64,000 nt of DNA from ZLKRG44 sp964555705 (GCA_964555705.1 CAZKTN010000010.1:5753-69752); one strand, 5' to 3'; positions 25,789 through 34,971 are shown, numbered from the stretch's first letter. Numbers and translations are program-made. Notes: generated from the sequence alone by a model not told the origin.

Positions 25789-27044
25789 GTGCACGACTGG
25801 CGCTGGCTGCGCTGACGGCGTGCGGGTGCCTTGTCGCGTGCGCATCCACTGCGCCTCCGCCAAGTGCGGTGGCAACTCGCGCGCCCGAGGGGCAGTCTTC
25901 CCCGCGGGAGGCCGAGGCCGGCGACACCCGGATCACCGCTGGCGAGATCCAGTACTCCTTCACGCGGCTCGGCCGCGTGCCGCATGATGGGTTCGCGCTG
26001 CCGGTGCCGGACGCTGCCGGTTCGCACCTCGCCGTCCAGGAGCGGTCCACCGCAGACTGGCCAACGCTGCTGGCATCGCTTGATGGCGGCGTTCCGGAGG
26101 CGGGCACCGTCGCGATCTACTCGGTTTCCGGCGGCGCGCTCTCGCGGAGCGCCACTGCAGGCCCGGACCTTCTGCTTGGACGGATGAGTACGCCTGGGTC
26201 CAGTGCGATGGGTGTCACGCATCCAGCCGGCGTACTCGTCGAGAGCCCGCGCCTCGACGGGTCACGGTGGATTGGGGTGCTCCCGTGGGACTCAGGTGGC
26301 GCGGCGGCATCTGAGGTGTCCGCCGGCGCCGATGTGAGGTGGATCGCACGCAACACGATGGTCAACTCGTTTGCCGCAGCGGGCAAGGACGGCGCCCTCG
26401 CATGGAGCGTGCGAGAGCGCGGCGTGCCCTACTTCGGGCTCGCGGTGCTCGACGGGGCCGACGGTGCGCGCACACTTCCTCCGCCGGATGGCGCATCGCT
26501 TGTGGCGCCCTTCTTCTCCTCGGACGGGCGCCATCTCTTCGTGCTCCGGCTCGGCGACGGGACGCTTTCGCTGCTCGCGTACCCGTGGCCCGCTCCGCAA
26601 GGCGCGGAGGCCTTTGCGGCATGGAAGCCGGTGGCCGAACTGCCGCTCTCGTGGCGCGCGGATGCGCGCACGGCGTACCAGTCAGTGGTCCCTCTGGGGG
26701 CATCGGCGGCCACGTCACGTGGCCACGCCATGTTCTTCCATCCGCGCTTTGGCAGGATCGCCATCTGGGATCCCTCAAGCGGGACTGTGTCGCTGGCGTC
26801 CACCGACTCGCTGGCCGCAACCGACCTCGGCAATGATGCGCTTGCGGTGGGCGGAAGGCGGCGGCTGGCCGTGGAGCCCTACCCCACCGCGGGCGGCGCG
26901 ATCGACGCGCGTGACGGGATCAGCGTGATTGAGGCACCTTGGGTCCCCCGGGGACCTGCGCTCCGCGATGGCGCCGGCGTGCTCGCGGTCAAGGCTGATG
27001 GACGGGAGATCGACTGCGCAGTGATCGAGCTGCGCGGACGCTAA
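25785..27044 (+). CDS. Lipoprotein with beta-propeller-like repeats, unknown function
   Basis: 419 residues from a GTG start overlapping the gspD stop, so it is probably the last gene of the secretion operon. The N-terminus has a lipobox 'LVAC' with Cys19. The rest is beta-rich with recurring segments such as 'FFSSDGRHLFVLRLGDGTLSLLAY' and 'FFHPRFGRIAIWDPSSGTVSL', reminiscent of propeller blades. I do not recognise a named family. Possibly a pilotin-like or surface protein tied to secretion, but that is only inferred from position. Its stop overlaps the stop of the convergent acidic-protein gene in CTAA. Confidence 0.65.
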   Translation: MSARLALAALTACGCLVACASTAPPPSAVATRAPEGQSSPREAEAGDTRITAGEIQYSFTRLGRVPHDGFALPVPDAAGSHLAVQERSTADWPTLLASLDGGVPEAGTVAIYSVSGGALSRSATAGPDLLLGRMSTPGSSAMGVTHPAGVLVESPRLDGSRWIGVLPWDSGGAAASEVSAGADVRWIARNTMVNSFAAAGKDGALAWSVRERGVPYFGLAVLDGADGARTLPPPDGASLVAPFFSSDGRHLFVLRLGDGTLSLLAYPWPAPQGAEAFAAWKPVAELPLSWRADARTAYQSVVPLGASAATSRGHAMFFHPRFGRIAIWDPSSGTVSLASTDSLAATDLGNDALAVGGRRRLAVEPYPTAGGAIDARDGISVIEAPWVPRGPALRDGAGVLAVKADGREIDCAVIELRGR

Positions 27045-27568
27045 TCCTCGTCGTCCTCTTCGTCCTCGTCGTCGTCGAAGTCGTCCTCGTCGTCGTCCTC
27101 TTCATCGTCCTCGTCACCATCCTCATCGCCTTCCTCGTCGTCCTCGTCCTCATCCTCCTCGTCCTCATCCTCATCCTCCTCGTCGTCCTCCTCATCGTCG
27201 GACTCTGAGGCCTCCTCCTCTTCCTCCTCTTCCTCGTCCTCCTCCTCATCGAGGTCGTCGAAGTCGTCGAAGTCATCCTCCTCCTCCTCCTCCTCCTCGA
27301 CGTCGCGCTCGAATCCACCCTCACGATCCTCGTCCGCGTCGAATCCGTCCTCGTCGGCGAACTCCTCGTCGTCGAAGTCATCACCCTCGTCATCGAAGTC
27401 AACCTGATCCTCATCCTCATCGTCGTAGACGGCGACTGGAGAGGGGGCGCTGGGGAGGGGCCACGTCATGGCCTCGGTCGGGTCCTGGAGAAGTCGGGTC
27501 ATCATGGGAACGGCGAGAGCATGGCCGCGGAGCGCGAGAATGTCAACCTGAGGGAATTGGCACTGCAT
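27041..27568 (-). CDS. Extremely acidic Asp/Glu-repeat protein
   Basis: 175 residues from the ATG at 27568, which has AGGA about eight bases upstream and overlaps the preceding gene by 26 bases. The first 48 residues are ordinary ('MQCQFPQVDILALRGHALAV...'); residues 49-175 are almost only Asp and Glu with scattered Phe, Gly and Ser. The coding DNA is a simple (TCC/TCG/TCA)n tract on the plus strand. Later Met codons at 27505 or 27502 are possible starts. I do not know a function; long acidic tails occur in histone-chaperone-like and calcium-binding proteins. Gene reality is supported by the maintained frame, but low-complexity DNA can keep a frame open by chance. Confidence 0.55.
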   Translation of the reverse strand: MQCQFPQVDILALRGHALAVPMMTRLLQDPTEAMTWPLPSAPSPVAVYDDEDEDQVDFDDEGDDFDDEEFADEDGFDADEDREGGFERDVEEEEEEEDDFDDFDDLDEEEDEEEEEEEEASESDDEEDDEEDEDEDEEDEDEDDEEGDEDGDEDDEEDDDEDDFDDDEDEEDDED

Positions 27569-30500
27569 AGCTGGAGTCCTTGCCTGCGGGAACCACGATC
27601 CACCCCTCCACCGCAAGAGGCGTGCCAAATGTCTGGGCGGGAACGTCAAACGACTCCGGAAGCCCGAGGATCCTGAGGCCATCCGACCATCCGAGAAGCT
27701 GCAGCCGCAGGCGCGAACGTACCCGCGATCCCATGCCCATGGCCGGATCGATGCGCCCGGCCTGCTCGGTCACGACCAGTCCCGCGCCCACGGGCACAGC
27801 GGCGTGGAGTGTCCGGCCGGGAATCGAGACAGTCGCGCCGAGCTGCGTGCCGTCAAGGCTGAAGAGGCCAACCCCGGCCTCGTCGCCTGCCAGGATGACA
27901 TCCCCGCTGCGGGCGAACTCCTGCCACTCCGAGGGCCTTTGGCGGCGACCGGTCAGCATGGCGAATGCGGATGCGTCGAGGCCTCCATCGCGCCAGCGAA
28001 TCGCCTGCGGGGGACGACCCTCACCGTAGAGGAGAAGCGTGTCGCCAACGCCATCGATGCCTCCGCTGCGCATGCCACCTGGATCGTCGCGGATCCAGGA
28101 GACTCGGTCGTCCATCAGGTCCCACCGGCTCGTGCCCGCATCGTGCCCGACGGCGACCTGGCCCGGCGCCACAATGCGCACCCAGCGCACTCCACCGATG
28201 TCGGGATCGGACAGCGCCGCAACGGGCCGGCCTGAGGCGCGGTCGAACGCAATGGCGCGCGCAGCTCCGTCGCCCGCTGAACTGGTGCCTGCGATCACGA
28301 CCACCGAGTCGTCCGCGTCAGCATCGACGATCTCGTCGACGATTCCTGCAGTCCGCCAGATGGTCTCGCCTTGCGCGGAGTCGATGGAGGCCATGGCACC
28401 GTCGGCACGCACCAGGACCACATCGGAGGGCCCGGCAAAGACTCCAGGAAGCCGCAGCGACGTCTCCCGGCCGAATCGCGGCACGGCACCCGCTGCGGGT
28501 ACCTGTCCGGACGCATCGCCGTCGAGGATGGCATCCGCATCCGTGAGCGACCACCGCCGCGTGCCTGCATCGTCGATCATGCTGAGCGAGGAACGGTCCG
28601 CATCGAGGATCTCCCAGAGCACCGTGCCGCCCGAGGCGTGCTGGATGATCGTGGGCGACTGGCCCTCGAGCGGGATGCGCCACAGTGGCTGCAGCGATTC
28701 GGCGGAGATGCAGGCAAGGCCTCCGCGCTCCGTGAGCCAGAACCGGTCCGTCGGGCGCGTGATGCGCGCACGCCTGGTCATCGGTGTCGGTTCGCCGCGC
28801 AGCGGACGCACTGCACGCTGGCCGCGCGGGTTTCCGACGCGCGGCTCCCCGCGCACAAGCGACGCTGAGGGCATCTGCGCCCTGACACGCGATGCCGTCT
28901 CGCCCTTGAATGATGCGATAGGCACGTCCATGCCCGCGATCACCGCACGGTCCACGAGGCGCACCGCAGTGTCCGGAAGCGCCTCACTGCGCAGGACCGC
29001 GAGCGCGCGGTCGAGCGTCGATGCGAGCAGCGCCGGATCTCCAAGCATGATCGCCTCGTCGACGGCGTGCGCGGCGGATGCTGCCGCACGCACCCGGTCG
29101 CCCGCGGCGGCGGCCGACTCGCTCGCTGCGATCCACGCCGCTGCCGACTCGCGCGAGCACGCGGTCCTGCGTGCATAGCTGGCGATCGCAGCGGCATCGG
29201 CACCGGAGGGTGGTGGCTCGATCCCCGCGGTGCGCGCAGCCGCCCCCGCTCGTGCCGGGTCAAGTGCAGCGAGCCGTTCGCGCGCGGCGACACCCGCACG
29301 CAGGAACACGGCATCGTCACCAAGCGGCTGCAGCCAGCCACTGGCGAGCGCGCGTTCCGAGAGCACGCGCCTCCAGACGGCCACTGCCGCAGCGAGACGG
29401 TCCGCCCGCGCAAACCAGTCGCCCTGCACAAGCAGCGCCTGTGCGCGCCGGGATGGGTCGCTCTCGCGGGCGATGACGCGGTCGAAGAGCTCCGTCGACT
29501 CGCGCGGCTCGAGCAGCCCGCCGCTTGCCACATCGATCAGGAGTGCGGCGATCCGGTCGGAGAGCTCGCCCCGCTCCGCATCGGCTGGTGGCGCATCCTG
29601 CGCAAGCCATGATGAGGCCATCCTTGATGCGGTCCGTGCGAGATCCGGCCGTGCGGAGGCGATCGCGAGCTCGAGGAGACCTGCGACCGCAGTGGGGTCT
29701 CCACCGGCAGCGGCAGCGGCGAGCAGCTCCTCAGTGCGTTCGGAGTCGACGAACATCGACAGCGCATCGTCAGTGGCGACCGCACCGATCCCGTCGCGCA
29801 GCGATGGATTCGACGGACCGCCAGCATCAAGCACCGCCAGCTCCGACCCGTCCGACAGCGCACGCACGCTCACGCGGTCGCCGCCGGGGATCGCCACTGC
29901 ACCTCGCCCATCCGGCAGAACTCCCATCTGCACGCGCCCGGTCACCCGCGCAGGAGAGCTCCCGTCGCGAGGCGGCTCGGCGCCACCGCTCACCCAGCGG
30001 GGCGTGCGGAGGTCATCCGACGCGAAGCACACGACCTGCTCCCCGACGCCGAGCACGTGCGCGCCGTCCGCGCTCGCGAGAAGCCACCTCGTGCCCCGCC
30101 ACGCAGTCCCGCTGCCGACGGGCACAAGCGAGAGCTGTCGCCCATCGGATGCGTCGAGGACCTGCACATGCTGCTGGTCGGAATCGATCAGCATGATCCT
30201 GTCGCCGCACACGGCGGGCCGCTGCATCTGCCACGGCTCGAGGTCCCAGCGCGCATCTCGGATCGGGACCTGGTCGCGGCGCAGCCACATGACGCGCCCG
30301 TCGATGCACGAGAGTCGCGCGGTGACGCCAGCGCCCGTGTGCACCACGAACGAGTCCTGCAGCGCGATGGGGGTTGCGCAGGGCCGGATTGCCGAGGAGG
30401 TGGCCCGGATGCCCGGCGTCGCGCCCAGCGGCGCCACCCACCGGAGCGACCCGTCAAGGAGCGAGAGGCCCGCAGCGAACGAGATCGTCTCCTGCCGCGG

Positions 30501-31742
30501 GGAGACGCGCCGGAGCAGCAGCGCCACGGTGTCCTCGATGACCGCCGGAGATCCCACGATGAAGGTGCCCTCGAGCCCCGCACGCGCGTGCCAGCGCGGG
30601 CGGAACTCCCAGAGCCTGCGTCCGCTGTCTACGGACAGGCAGATGAGCCTTCCTCCGCCCTCGCGCTCGATGCCGCCGTCGCGGTCTGCGCCGCTCGAGT
30701 GGCCGCTGACGGCGAGCACCCGGTCTCCGCAGACGACCGGCACGGTGAGGTCGCCGACGAGTCCATCGCGCGGCGCGCTCGGGGACATCATGATGACGCT
30801 CCATGCAGGCTCGCGCGTGAACACGCCGAGAGCCTGCAGCCGGTGGCCCTCGTTGACGATCACGAGCCCCCGCGAGAGTGCAGGCACACTCACGAGGAAC
30901 CTGCCTGTCTCCGTCGCCGACGCTGGAAGCATCGGGGCACGCGGCCGCTCGTCCACGCCCGACTGAACACGGCGCCGCAGTGACTGCTCCAGGGTCTCCT
31001 GCCACAGGCGAATCGGAGTACCCGAAAGGTCGCCGAAGGGCTGCGGCGACAGAGGGTCGTTGACGTCCTCTGGCGGCGCAGGCGGCGGCGAGGCGAGGAG
31101 CGCGCGCAGGGCGACAGACTCTCCATCCGACTCCGCCGCGAGGCCGGCAAGCGCCGCCTCCGCACGTGCGCGCTCGCCGGCGCCCCACGCGGCCAGAGCC
31201 TCAATGCGCCGGGCGCGCCGAAGCCGATCCTCGCCAAGGTCAGGATGCGCGACCATCGCATCCACGAGCGCGAGCGCCTTCCGGAAGCGCGCATGCACAA
31301 GCTCACGGTCCGCGAGCGCAAGCTGCGCATCGAGCCCGCCTGGCGTGAGAAGGCGCTGGGTGGCCGCTCCGGATGCATCGCCTTCGGAGAGCTGCCTCAG
31401 CGCATCCGCAGACTCGAGCGCCCTCCACCTTCGCAGCACCTCAGGGTGCGCGCGCAGCGTGCGCTCCGCGACGGAGCGCGCATCCACGAACCGGTCCTGG
31501 TCATCCGGCATCGGCACAAGCTTGCCGCCGAACTCCGCAAGGACCTGCCTGATGAGGCGGGCGGACTCCGCTGGATTCGCGGCCGCCTGGTCTGAGGCCT
31601 GCGCTAGCAGCTGGGTCGCCGTGGGCGAGTCATCCACGGCCACCGTGGCACGCTCCTGCGCAAGGCAGGCGGTGCCCATCGCACACGCGGCCGCGACGAG
31701 CGCGACAGCTCTCCCGTGCCATGTTGCCCGCGTGTTGCGCAC
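27543..31742 (-). CDS. Large exported PQQ-like beta-propeller protein
   Basis: 1399 residues with a signal peptide ('AVALVAAACAMGTACLAQE'). The first 250 residues are helical, TPR-like ('NPAESARLIRQVLAEFGGKL', 'RFRKALALVDAMVAHPDLGE'). Two propeller regions follow (about 260-650 and 1010-1390), with repeats such as 'VICLSVDSGRRLWEF', 'RLSCIDGRVMWLR' and 'ASIDSAQGETIWRT', typical of PQQ-like WD40-fold repeats, around a helical middle. Planctomycetes encode many large proteins of this build; functions are generally unknown. GTG start with TAGGAT six bases before it. Its end overlaps the acidic-protein gene, suggesting co-transcription and perhaps coupled translation. Confidence 0.8.
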   Translation of the reverse strand: MRNTRATWHGRAVALVAAACAMGTACLAQERATVAVDDSPTATQLLAQASDQAAANPAESARLIRQVLAEFGGKLVPMPDDQDRFVDARSVAERTLRAHPEVLRRWRALESADALRQLSEGDASGAATQRLLTPGGLDAQLALADRELVHARFRKALALVDAMVAHPDLGEDRLRRARRIEALAAWGAGERARAEAALAGLAAESDGESVALRALLASPPPAPPEDVNDPLSPQPFGDLSGTPIRLWQETLEQSLRRRVQSGVDERPRAPMLPASATETGRFLVSVPALSRGLVIVNEGHRLQALGVFTREPAWSVIMMSPSAPRDGLVGDLTVPVVCGDRVLAVSGHSSGADRDGGIEREGGGRLICLSVDSGRRLWEFRPRWHARAGLEGTFIVGSPAVIEDTVALLLRRVSPRQETISFAAGLSLLDGSLRWVAPLGATPGIRATSSAIRPCATPIALQDSFVVHTGAGVTARLSCIDGRVMWLRRDQVPIRDARWDLEPWQMQRPAVCGDRIMLIDSDQQHVQVLDASDGRQLSLVPVGSGTAWRGTRWLLASADGAHVLGVGEQVVCFASDDLRTPRWVSGGAEPPRDGSSPARVTGRVQMGVLPDGRGAVAIPGGDRVSVRALSDGSELAVLDAGGPSNPSLRDGIGAVATDDALSMFVDSERTEELLAAAAAGGDPTAVAGLLELAIASARPDLARTASRMASSWLAQDAPPADAERGELSDRIAALLIDVASGGLLEPRESTELFDRVIARESDPSRRAQALLVQGDWFARADRLAAAVAVWRRVLSERALASGWLQPLGDDAVFLRAGVAARERLAALDPARAGAAARTAGIEPPPSGADAAAIASYARRTACSRESAAAWIAASESAAAAGDRVRAAASAAHAVDEAIMLGDPALLASTLDRALAVLRSEALPDTAVRLVDRAVIAGMDVPIASFKGETASRVRAQMPSASLVRGEPRVGNPRGQRAVRPLRGEPTPMTRRARITRPTDRFWLTERGGLACISAESLQPLWRIPLEGQSPTIIQHASGGTVLWEILDADRSSLSMIDDAGTRRWSLTDADAILDGDASGQVPAAGAVPRFGRETSLRLPGVFAGPSDVVLVRADGAMASIDSAQGETIWRTAGIVDEIVDADADDSVVVIAGTSSAGDGAARAIAFDRASGRPVAALSDPDIGGVRWVRIVAPGQVAVGHDAGTSRWDLMDDRVSWIRDDPGGMRSGGIDGVGDTLLLYGEGRPPQAIRWRDGGLDASAFAMLTGRRQRPSEWQEFARSGDVILAGDEAGVGLFSLDGTQLGATVSIPGRTLHAAVPVGAGLVVTEQAGRIDPAMGMGSRVRSRLRLQLLGWSDGLRILGLPESFDVPAQTFGTPLAVEGWIVVPAGKDSSYAVPIPSG

Positions 31743-31748
31743 GGACCG

Positions 31749-31754
31749 ATCCTA
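31749..31754 (-). promoter_or_regulatory. Candidate -10 box (TAGGAT), leaderless propeller-protein transcript
   Basis: Minus-strand TAGGAT followed by six bases and the GTG start at 31742. No Shine-Dalgarno sequence fits in the spacer. Confidence 0.5.
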
Positions 31755-31776
31755 CGGCGCGCGCACCGCGAAACCG

Positions 31777-31782
31777 TATAGA
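31777..31782 (+). promoter_or_regulatory. Candidate -10 box (TATAGA), leaderless lipoprotein transcript
   Basis: TATAGA ends nine bases before the ATG at 31792, within a 49-bp divergent gap shared with the propeller gene's promoter. Confidence 0.45.
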
Positions 31783-31791
31783 GTGCTCCGC

Positions 31792-32337
31792 ATGCGCGGC
31801 GGATCTGCGAAACGATGTCGGCCTCGGTGCGGCGGCGTCAGGACCTCGGCCGTGGCCGCGTGCCTGATTGCGCTTGCCGGCTGCGCGGGCGATCCGCGGA
31901 TCACGGTTTCGGGAGTGGATCGGGTAGTGAAGGGACCGACCGCGGACGAGTATGCGGTTCGCATCCGGCTCGAGAACCCCACCGGCGACCCGCTGGTGCT
32001 TGACCGCTGGAACTACTCGCTGGAGACCGATGCGGGCCGCTACAGCGGCGAGTGGGTGGCGTCGCGCACGCTGCCGCCTGGCACCGACACAGAGGTGGCC
32101 ATTCCCGCCGTCATCGAGCATCGTGGCGAGAGCTCGCCCTCGCGCTGGCGCGTGAACGGATCCGTGCGCTACCTGCTCCCGGGACGCCTCGCAGAGACGC
32201 TCTTCGACATGGGGCTCAGCCGGCCAGAGGCGATGTTCTCCGGCGAGGGGCAAGTTGCCGTGCGGGAAGGGGCCACTGTGCCGACCGCAGCGCCGCTGCC
32301 GGGCACAGAGACCATCCCGGCTCAGGCGAACCCCTGA
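31792..32337 (+). CDS. WHy/LEA14-like lipoprotein
   Basis: 181 residues. After a basic start and hydrophobic segment there is a lipobox 'LAGC' with Cys31. The mature part, 'ITVSGVDRVVKGPTADEYAV...IRLENPTGDPLVLDRWNYSL...LPPGTDTEVAIPAVI', has the pattern of the WHy (LEA group 2) immunoglobulin-like domain, which in other organisms is linked to desiccation and stress protection. The open frame extends upstream inside the antisense of the propeller gene, but the lipobox and promoter support this start. It stands alone between a divergent gene and the convergent ppk. Confidence 0.72.
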   Translation: MRGGSAKRCRPRCGGVRTSAVAACLIALAGCAGDPRITVSGVDRVVKGPTADEYAVRIRLENPTGDPLVLDRWNYSLETDAGRYSGEWVASRTLPPGTDTEVAIPAVIEHRGESSPSRWRVNGSVRYLLPGRLAETLFDMGLSRPEAMFSGEGQVAVREGATVPTAAPLPGTETIPAQANP

Positions 32338-32362
32338 CGCGAACACCGTGGCGCGCGCGGCA

Positions 32363-34591
32363 TCAGCGCGCGAGCGTCTCGTCCATCAGCCGCTGGTGGA
32401 GCCCGAGCAGGCGCGCATCGCCCTCGGGCACGCCGTCGCCGCTGACCTGCACGTACGACCCGTCGGGCTGCATCTGCCACGCGAGACGAGCATCGTCGAG
32501 GCACGCCTGCAGCAGCGACCAGAGGCGCCTGCGGTGCGCTGGATGCTGGATGGGCGTCGCAGCCTCCACGCGCGTCTGCAGGTTGCGGTACATCCAGTCG
32601 GCGCTCCCGATGAGGAAGTCGCCCTCTTCGGGATCCTCCTTGCCGCCGGAGAACCAGAAGATGCGGCTGTGCTCGAGGAACCTGCCCACGATCGAGCGCA
32701 CGCGGATGTTCTCGCTGAGGCCCGGCACGCCCGGCCGGATGCAGCAGAACCCACGCACAATGAGTTCGACCTGCACGCCAGCCTGGCTCGCCGCGTAGAG
32801 CGCATCCATCACGGCGCGGTCCTCGACCTGGTTCATCTTGGCGATCACCCGGCCCTGGCCGCCGGCCTTCGAGATGGCCACCTCGCGCTCGATCAGCTCG
32901 ATGAAGCGGCGCTTCATGGTGACGGGCGCGACGAGCAGCCTGTGGTACTCGCGCTGAAGCGAGCGTCCGGTCATGTAGTTGAAGAGGCCCACAAGGTCCT
33001 CGGTGATGAGCGGGTCGCACGTGAGAAGGCCGAGGTCCTCGTACACGCGTGCGGTGCGCGAGTTGTAGTTGCCGGTGCCGATGTGGCCGTAGCAGCGGAT
33101 GCCGCCGGCCTCCTGCCGCACCACAAGTGCGGTCTTGGTGTGCGTCTTGAGGCCGATGACGCCGTAGGTCACGTGCACGCCGGCGTTCTCGAGCTTGCGC
33201 GCCCACTCGATGTTGCGCGCCTCGTCGAATCGCGCGCGAAGCTCGACGAGGACGGCCACCTGCTTGCCGCTCTCCGCGGCGCGGATGAGGCTTGCGATGA
33301 AGGGGCTGTCGCCGCTGGTGCGGTAGAGCGACTGCTTGATGCAGAGCACCTTGGGGTCGAGCGCCGCCTGCGTGACGAACCTCTCCACCGTCGAGTCGAA
33401 GGACTCGTAGGGATGGTGCACGAGGATGTCGCCCGCGCGGATCGCCGCGAAGATGTCGGCGTCCTCCTCGAGGCCGCGCGGCGTGACGGGCGACCAGCGC
33501 GGGTACTTGAGCTCGGCCACGTCGACGTCGCACACGGGCACGAGGCATCCGTAGTCGATCAGGCCGTGCGTCTCGTAGACGTCCTCCGGTCCCACATCGA
33601 GCTCCTCCATCAGGAAGCGCAGCAGCCGCGGGTTGGCGCCGTGGCCCACCTCGAGGCGCACCACATCGGCGAAGCGACGCTCCTTGAGCTTCTGCTCTAC
33701 GGCCTCGAGGATCGTCTCTGCGTCATCCTGCTCGGGCTCGATCTCCGCATCGCGCGTGACGCGGAAGAGCACCACCTGCAGGATCTCCATGCCCGGAAAG
33801 AGCTCCGACAGGTTGTGCTCGATGATCTCCTGCACCGAGATGAAGCGCCGGCCGCTCCGGAACTCGTACATGCGGCCTGGCACGTCGGGCACCTTGACGC
33901 GCGCGAACAGCGTCTCCGTCTCGCCGGGACGGCGCACGACGAGGCCCAGCGACACGCTCATGTTGGAGATGAAGGGGAACCTGTGGCCAGAGTCGACCGC
34001 GAGAGGCGTCAGGATCGGGAAGACGTTGCGGCGGAACCACGAGCGTGCCTCGTCCTGCTCGGCCTCGCTGAGCTCCTCCCATTCGGCCACCGATATCCCG
34101 GCCGCGCGGAGCGCCGGGAGAATGCTGTCCCGGTAGCAGTCGGCCTGCACCTGGTCGAGGCTGCGCACGCGCTCACGCACCGCGTGGAGCAGCTCGGCGG
34201 GCGACATCGACTCGGGCACGGGCCCGAACCGTCCAGCCTCCACGGCATGGCGGATGCGCCCGACGCGCTTCATGAAGAACTCGTCGAGGTTGGCGCTGAA
34301 GATCGTGAGGAACCGCACACGCTCAAGCAGCGGGGTCCGTTGGTCCGTCGCCATCGCGAGCACCCGCCGGTTGAACTCAAGCCACGACAGGTCCCGGTTG
34401 AGGAAGCGCGAGGGGTCGCCCCAGTCGGTCGCCGCGCCTGCGGCGCCACCCGACAGCGCGCTGGAGGACGGGTCAGTACGGCCGCCGAACGCATCAGGCG
34501 TCGACCTCGCGGGCGTGTCGGAGAGAAGGTCGTCCGGCGCATGGTGCGCGCGGTGCGGTGCTCCAGCGTGGTCTCGCTTGCGTCGGCTCAT
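32363..34591 (-). CDS. ppk: Polyphosphate kinase 1
   Basis: Makes polyphosphate reversibly from ATP, 742 residues. The start at 34591 has AGGAG seven bases upstream. A disordered N-terminal stretch of about 55 residues precedes the PPK N domain ('RFLNRDLSWLEFNRRVLA', 'IFSANLDEFFMKRVGR'). The two catalytic phospholipase-D-like domains show 'GLKTHTKTALVVR' with the phosphorylated His, and 'EHSRIFWFSGGKE' with the second conserved His. All key residues look intact. It overlaps the upstream PTPS-family gene by ATGA. No exopolyphosphatase gene is adjacent; phoU lies 4 kb away on the other strand. Confidence 0.96.
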   Translation of the reverse strand: MSRRKRDHAGAPHRAHHAPDDLLSDTPARSTPDAFGGRTDPSSSALSGGAAGAATDWGDPSRFLNRDLSWLEFNRRVLAMATDQRTPLLERVRFLTIFSANLDEFFMKRVGRIRHAVEAGRFGPVPESMSPAELLHAVRERVRSLDQVQADCYRDSILPALRAAGISVAEWEELSEAEQDEARSWFRRNVFPILTPLAVDSGHRFPFISNMSVSLGLVVRRPGETETLFARVKVPDVPGRMYEFRSGRRFISVQEIIEHNLSELFPGMEILQVVLFRVTRDAEIEPEQDDAETILEAVEQKLKERRFADVVRLEVGHGANPRLLRFLMEELDVGPEDVYETHGLIDYGCLVPVCDVDVAELKYPRWSPVTPRGLEEDADIFAAIRAGDILVHHPYESFDSTVERFVTQAALDPKVLCIKQSLYRTSGDSPFIASLIRAAESGKQVAVLVELRARFDEARNIEWARKLENAGVHVTYGVIGLKTHTKTALVVRQEAGGIRCYGHIGTGNYNSRTARVYEDLGLLTCDPLITEDLVGLFNYMTGRSLQREYHRLLVAPVTMKRRFIELIEREVAISKAGGQGRVIAKMNQVEDRAVMDALYAASQAGVQVELIVRGFCCIRPGVPGLSENIRVRSIVGRFLEHSRIFWFSGGKEDPEEGDFLIGSADWMYRNLQTRVEAATPIQHPAHRRRLWSLLQACLDDARLAWQMQPDGSYVQVSGDGVPEGDARLLGLHQRLMDETLAR

Positions 34592-34965
34592 CGAGATGCT
34601 CCTGCAGGCATGAAGCGCGCGGCGCAACCTGGGGCCTCAGTCACGCGTACCGATGCCACACGTACGCCGTCGGGCATGTGCGGCGCCATAGCGTCCGCGA
34701 TGAACTTCGCGACGTGCTCGGCGGTGGGGTTGATGCGGTCGAAGGGCGGCGTCTCATTGAGGTGGCGCGAGTCCATAGGGCGGACGATCGCGTCAAGCTG
34801 GCGCTCGATCGCGTGGAAGTCGCAGAGGAGGCCATCGGCGTCAAGCCGGTCGCCGCCGACAGTCACCGTCACCTCCCAGTCATGGCCATGGACCGGCTCC
34901 CGGACGCCGCGCATCAAGATCGCATGCGCTGCGGAAAAGCGCCTGCGGATCTCGAGCTCGTACAT
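34588..34965 (-). CDS. 6-pyruvoyltetrahydropterin synthase family, PTPS-III-like
   Basis: 125 residues from the ATG at 34965. Zinc ligands His14, His26 and His28 are present ('FSAAHAI', 'VHGHDW'), as is the C-terminal Glu ('RVTEAPG') and 'PMDSRHLNE'. In QueD the catalytic cysteine occurs as Cx3HGH; here that position is Arg22 and the motif reads E23-P-V-H-G-H, i.e. Ex2HGH, the signature described for PTPS-III, which forms 6-hydroxymethyl-dihydropterin for folate synthesis in place of FolB. No queuosine genes are adjacent. An annotation as QueD would therefore probably be wrong. Leaderless promoter TATACT six bases before the start; followed by ppk. Confidence 0.82.
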   Translation of the reverse strand: MYELEIRRRFSAAHAILMRGVREPVHGHDWEVTVTVGGDRLDADGLLCDFHAIERQLDAIVRPMDSRHLNETPPFDRINPTAEHVAKFIADAMAPHMPDGVRVASVRVTEAPGCAARFMPAGASR

Positions 34966-34971
34966 GGCGTG

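Noticed and set aside
27050..27420. Dense TCC/TCG repeats that might look like a repeat array or CRISPR
   Set aside because: Units are codon-sized, without regular spacers, and translate to an Asp/Glu tract in one maintained frame; it is a low-complexity coding microsatellite.
34588..34965. Calling the PTPS-family gene queD
   Set aside because: The QueD cysteine is replaced by Arg and the motif is Ex2HGH, so the QueD function is not supported.
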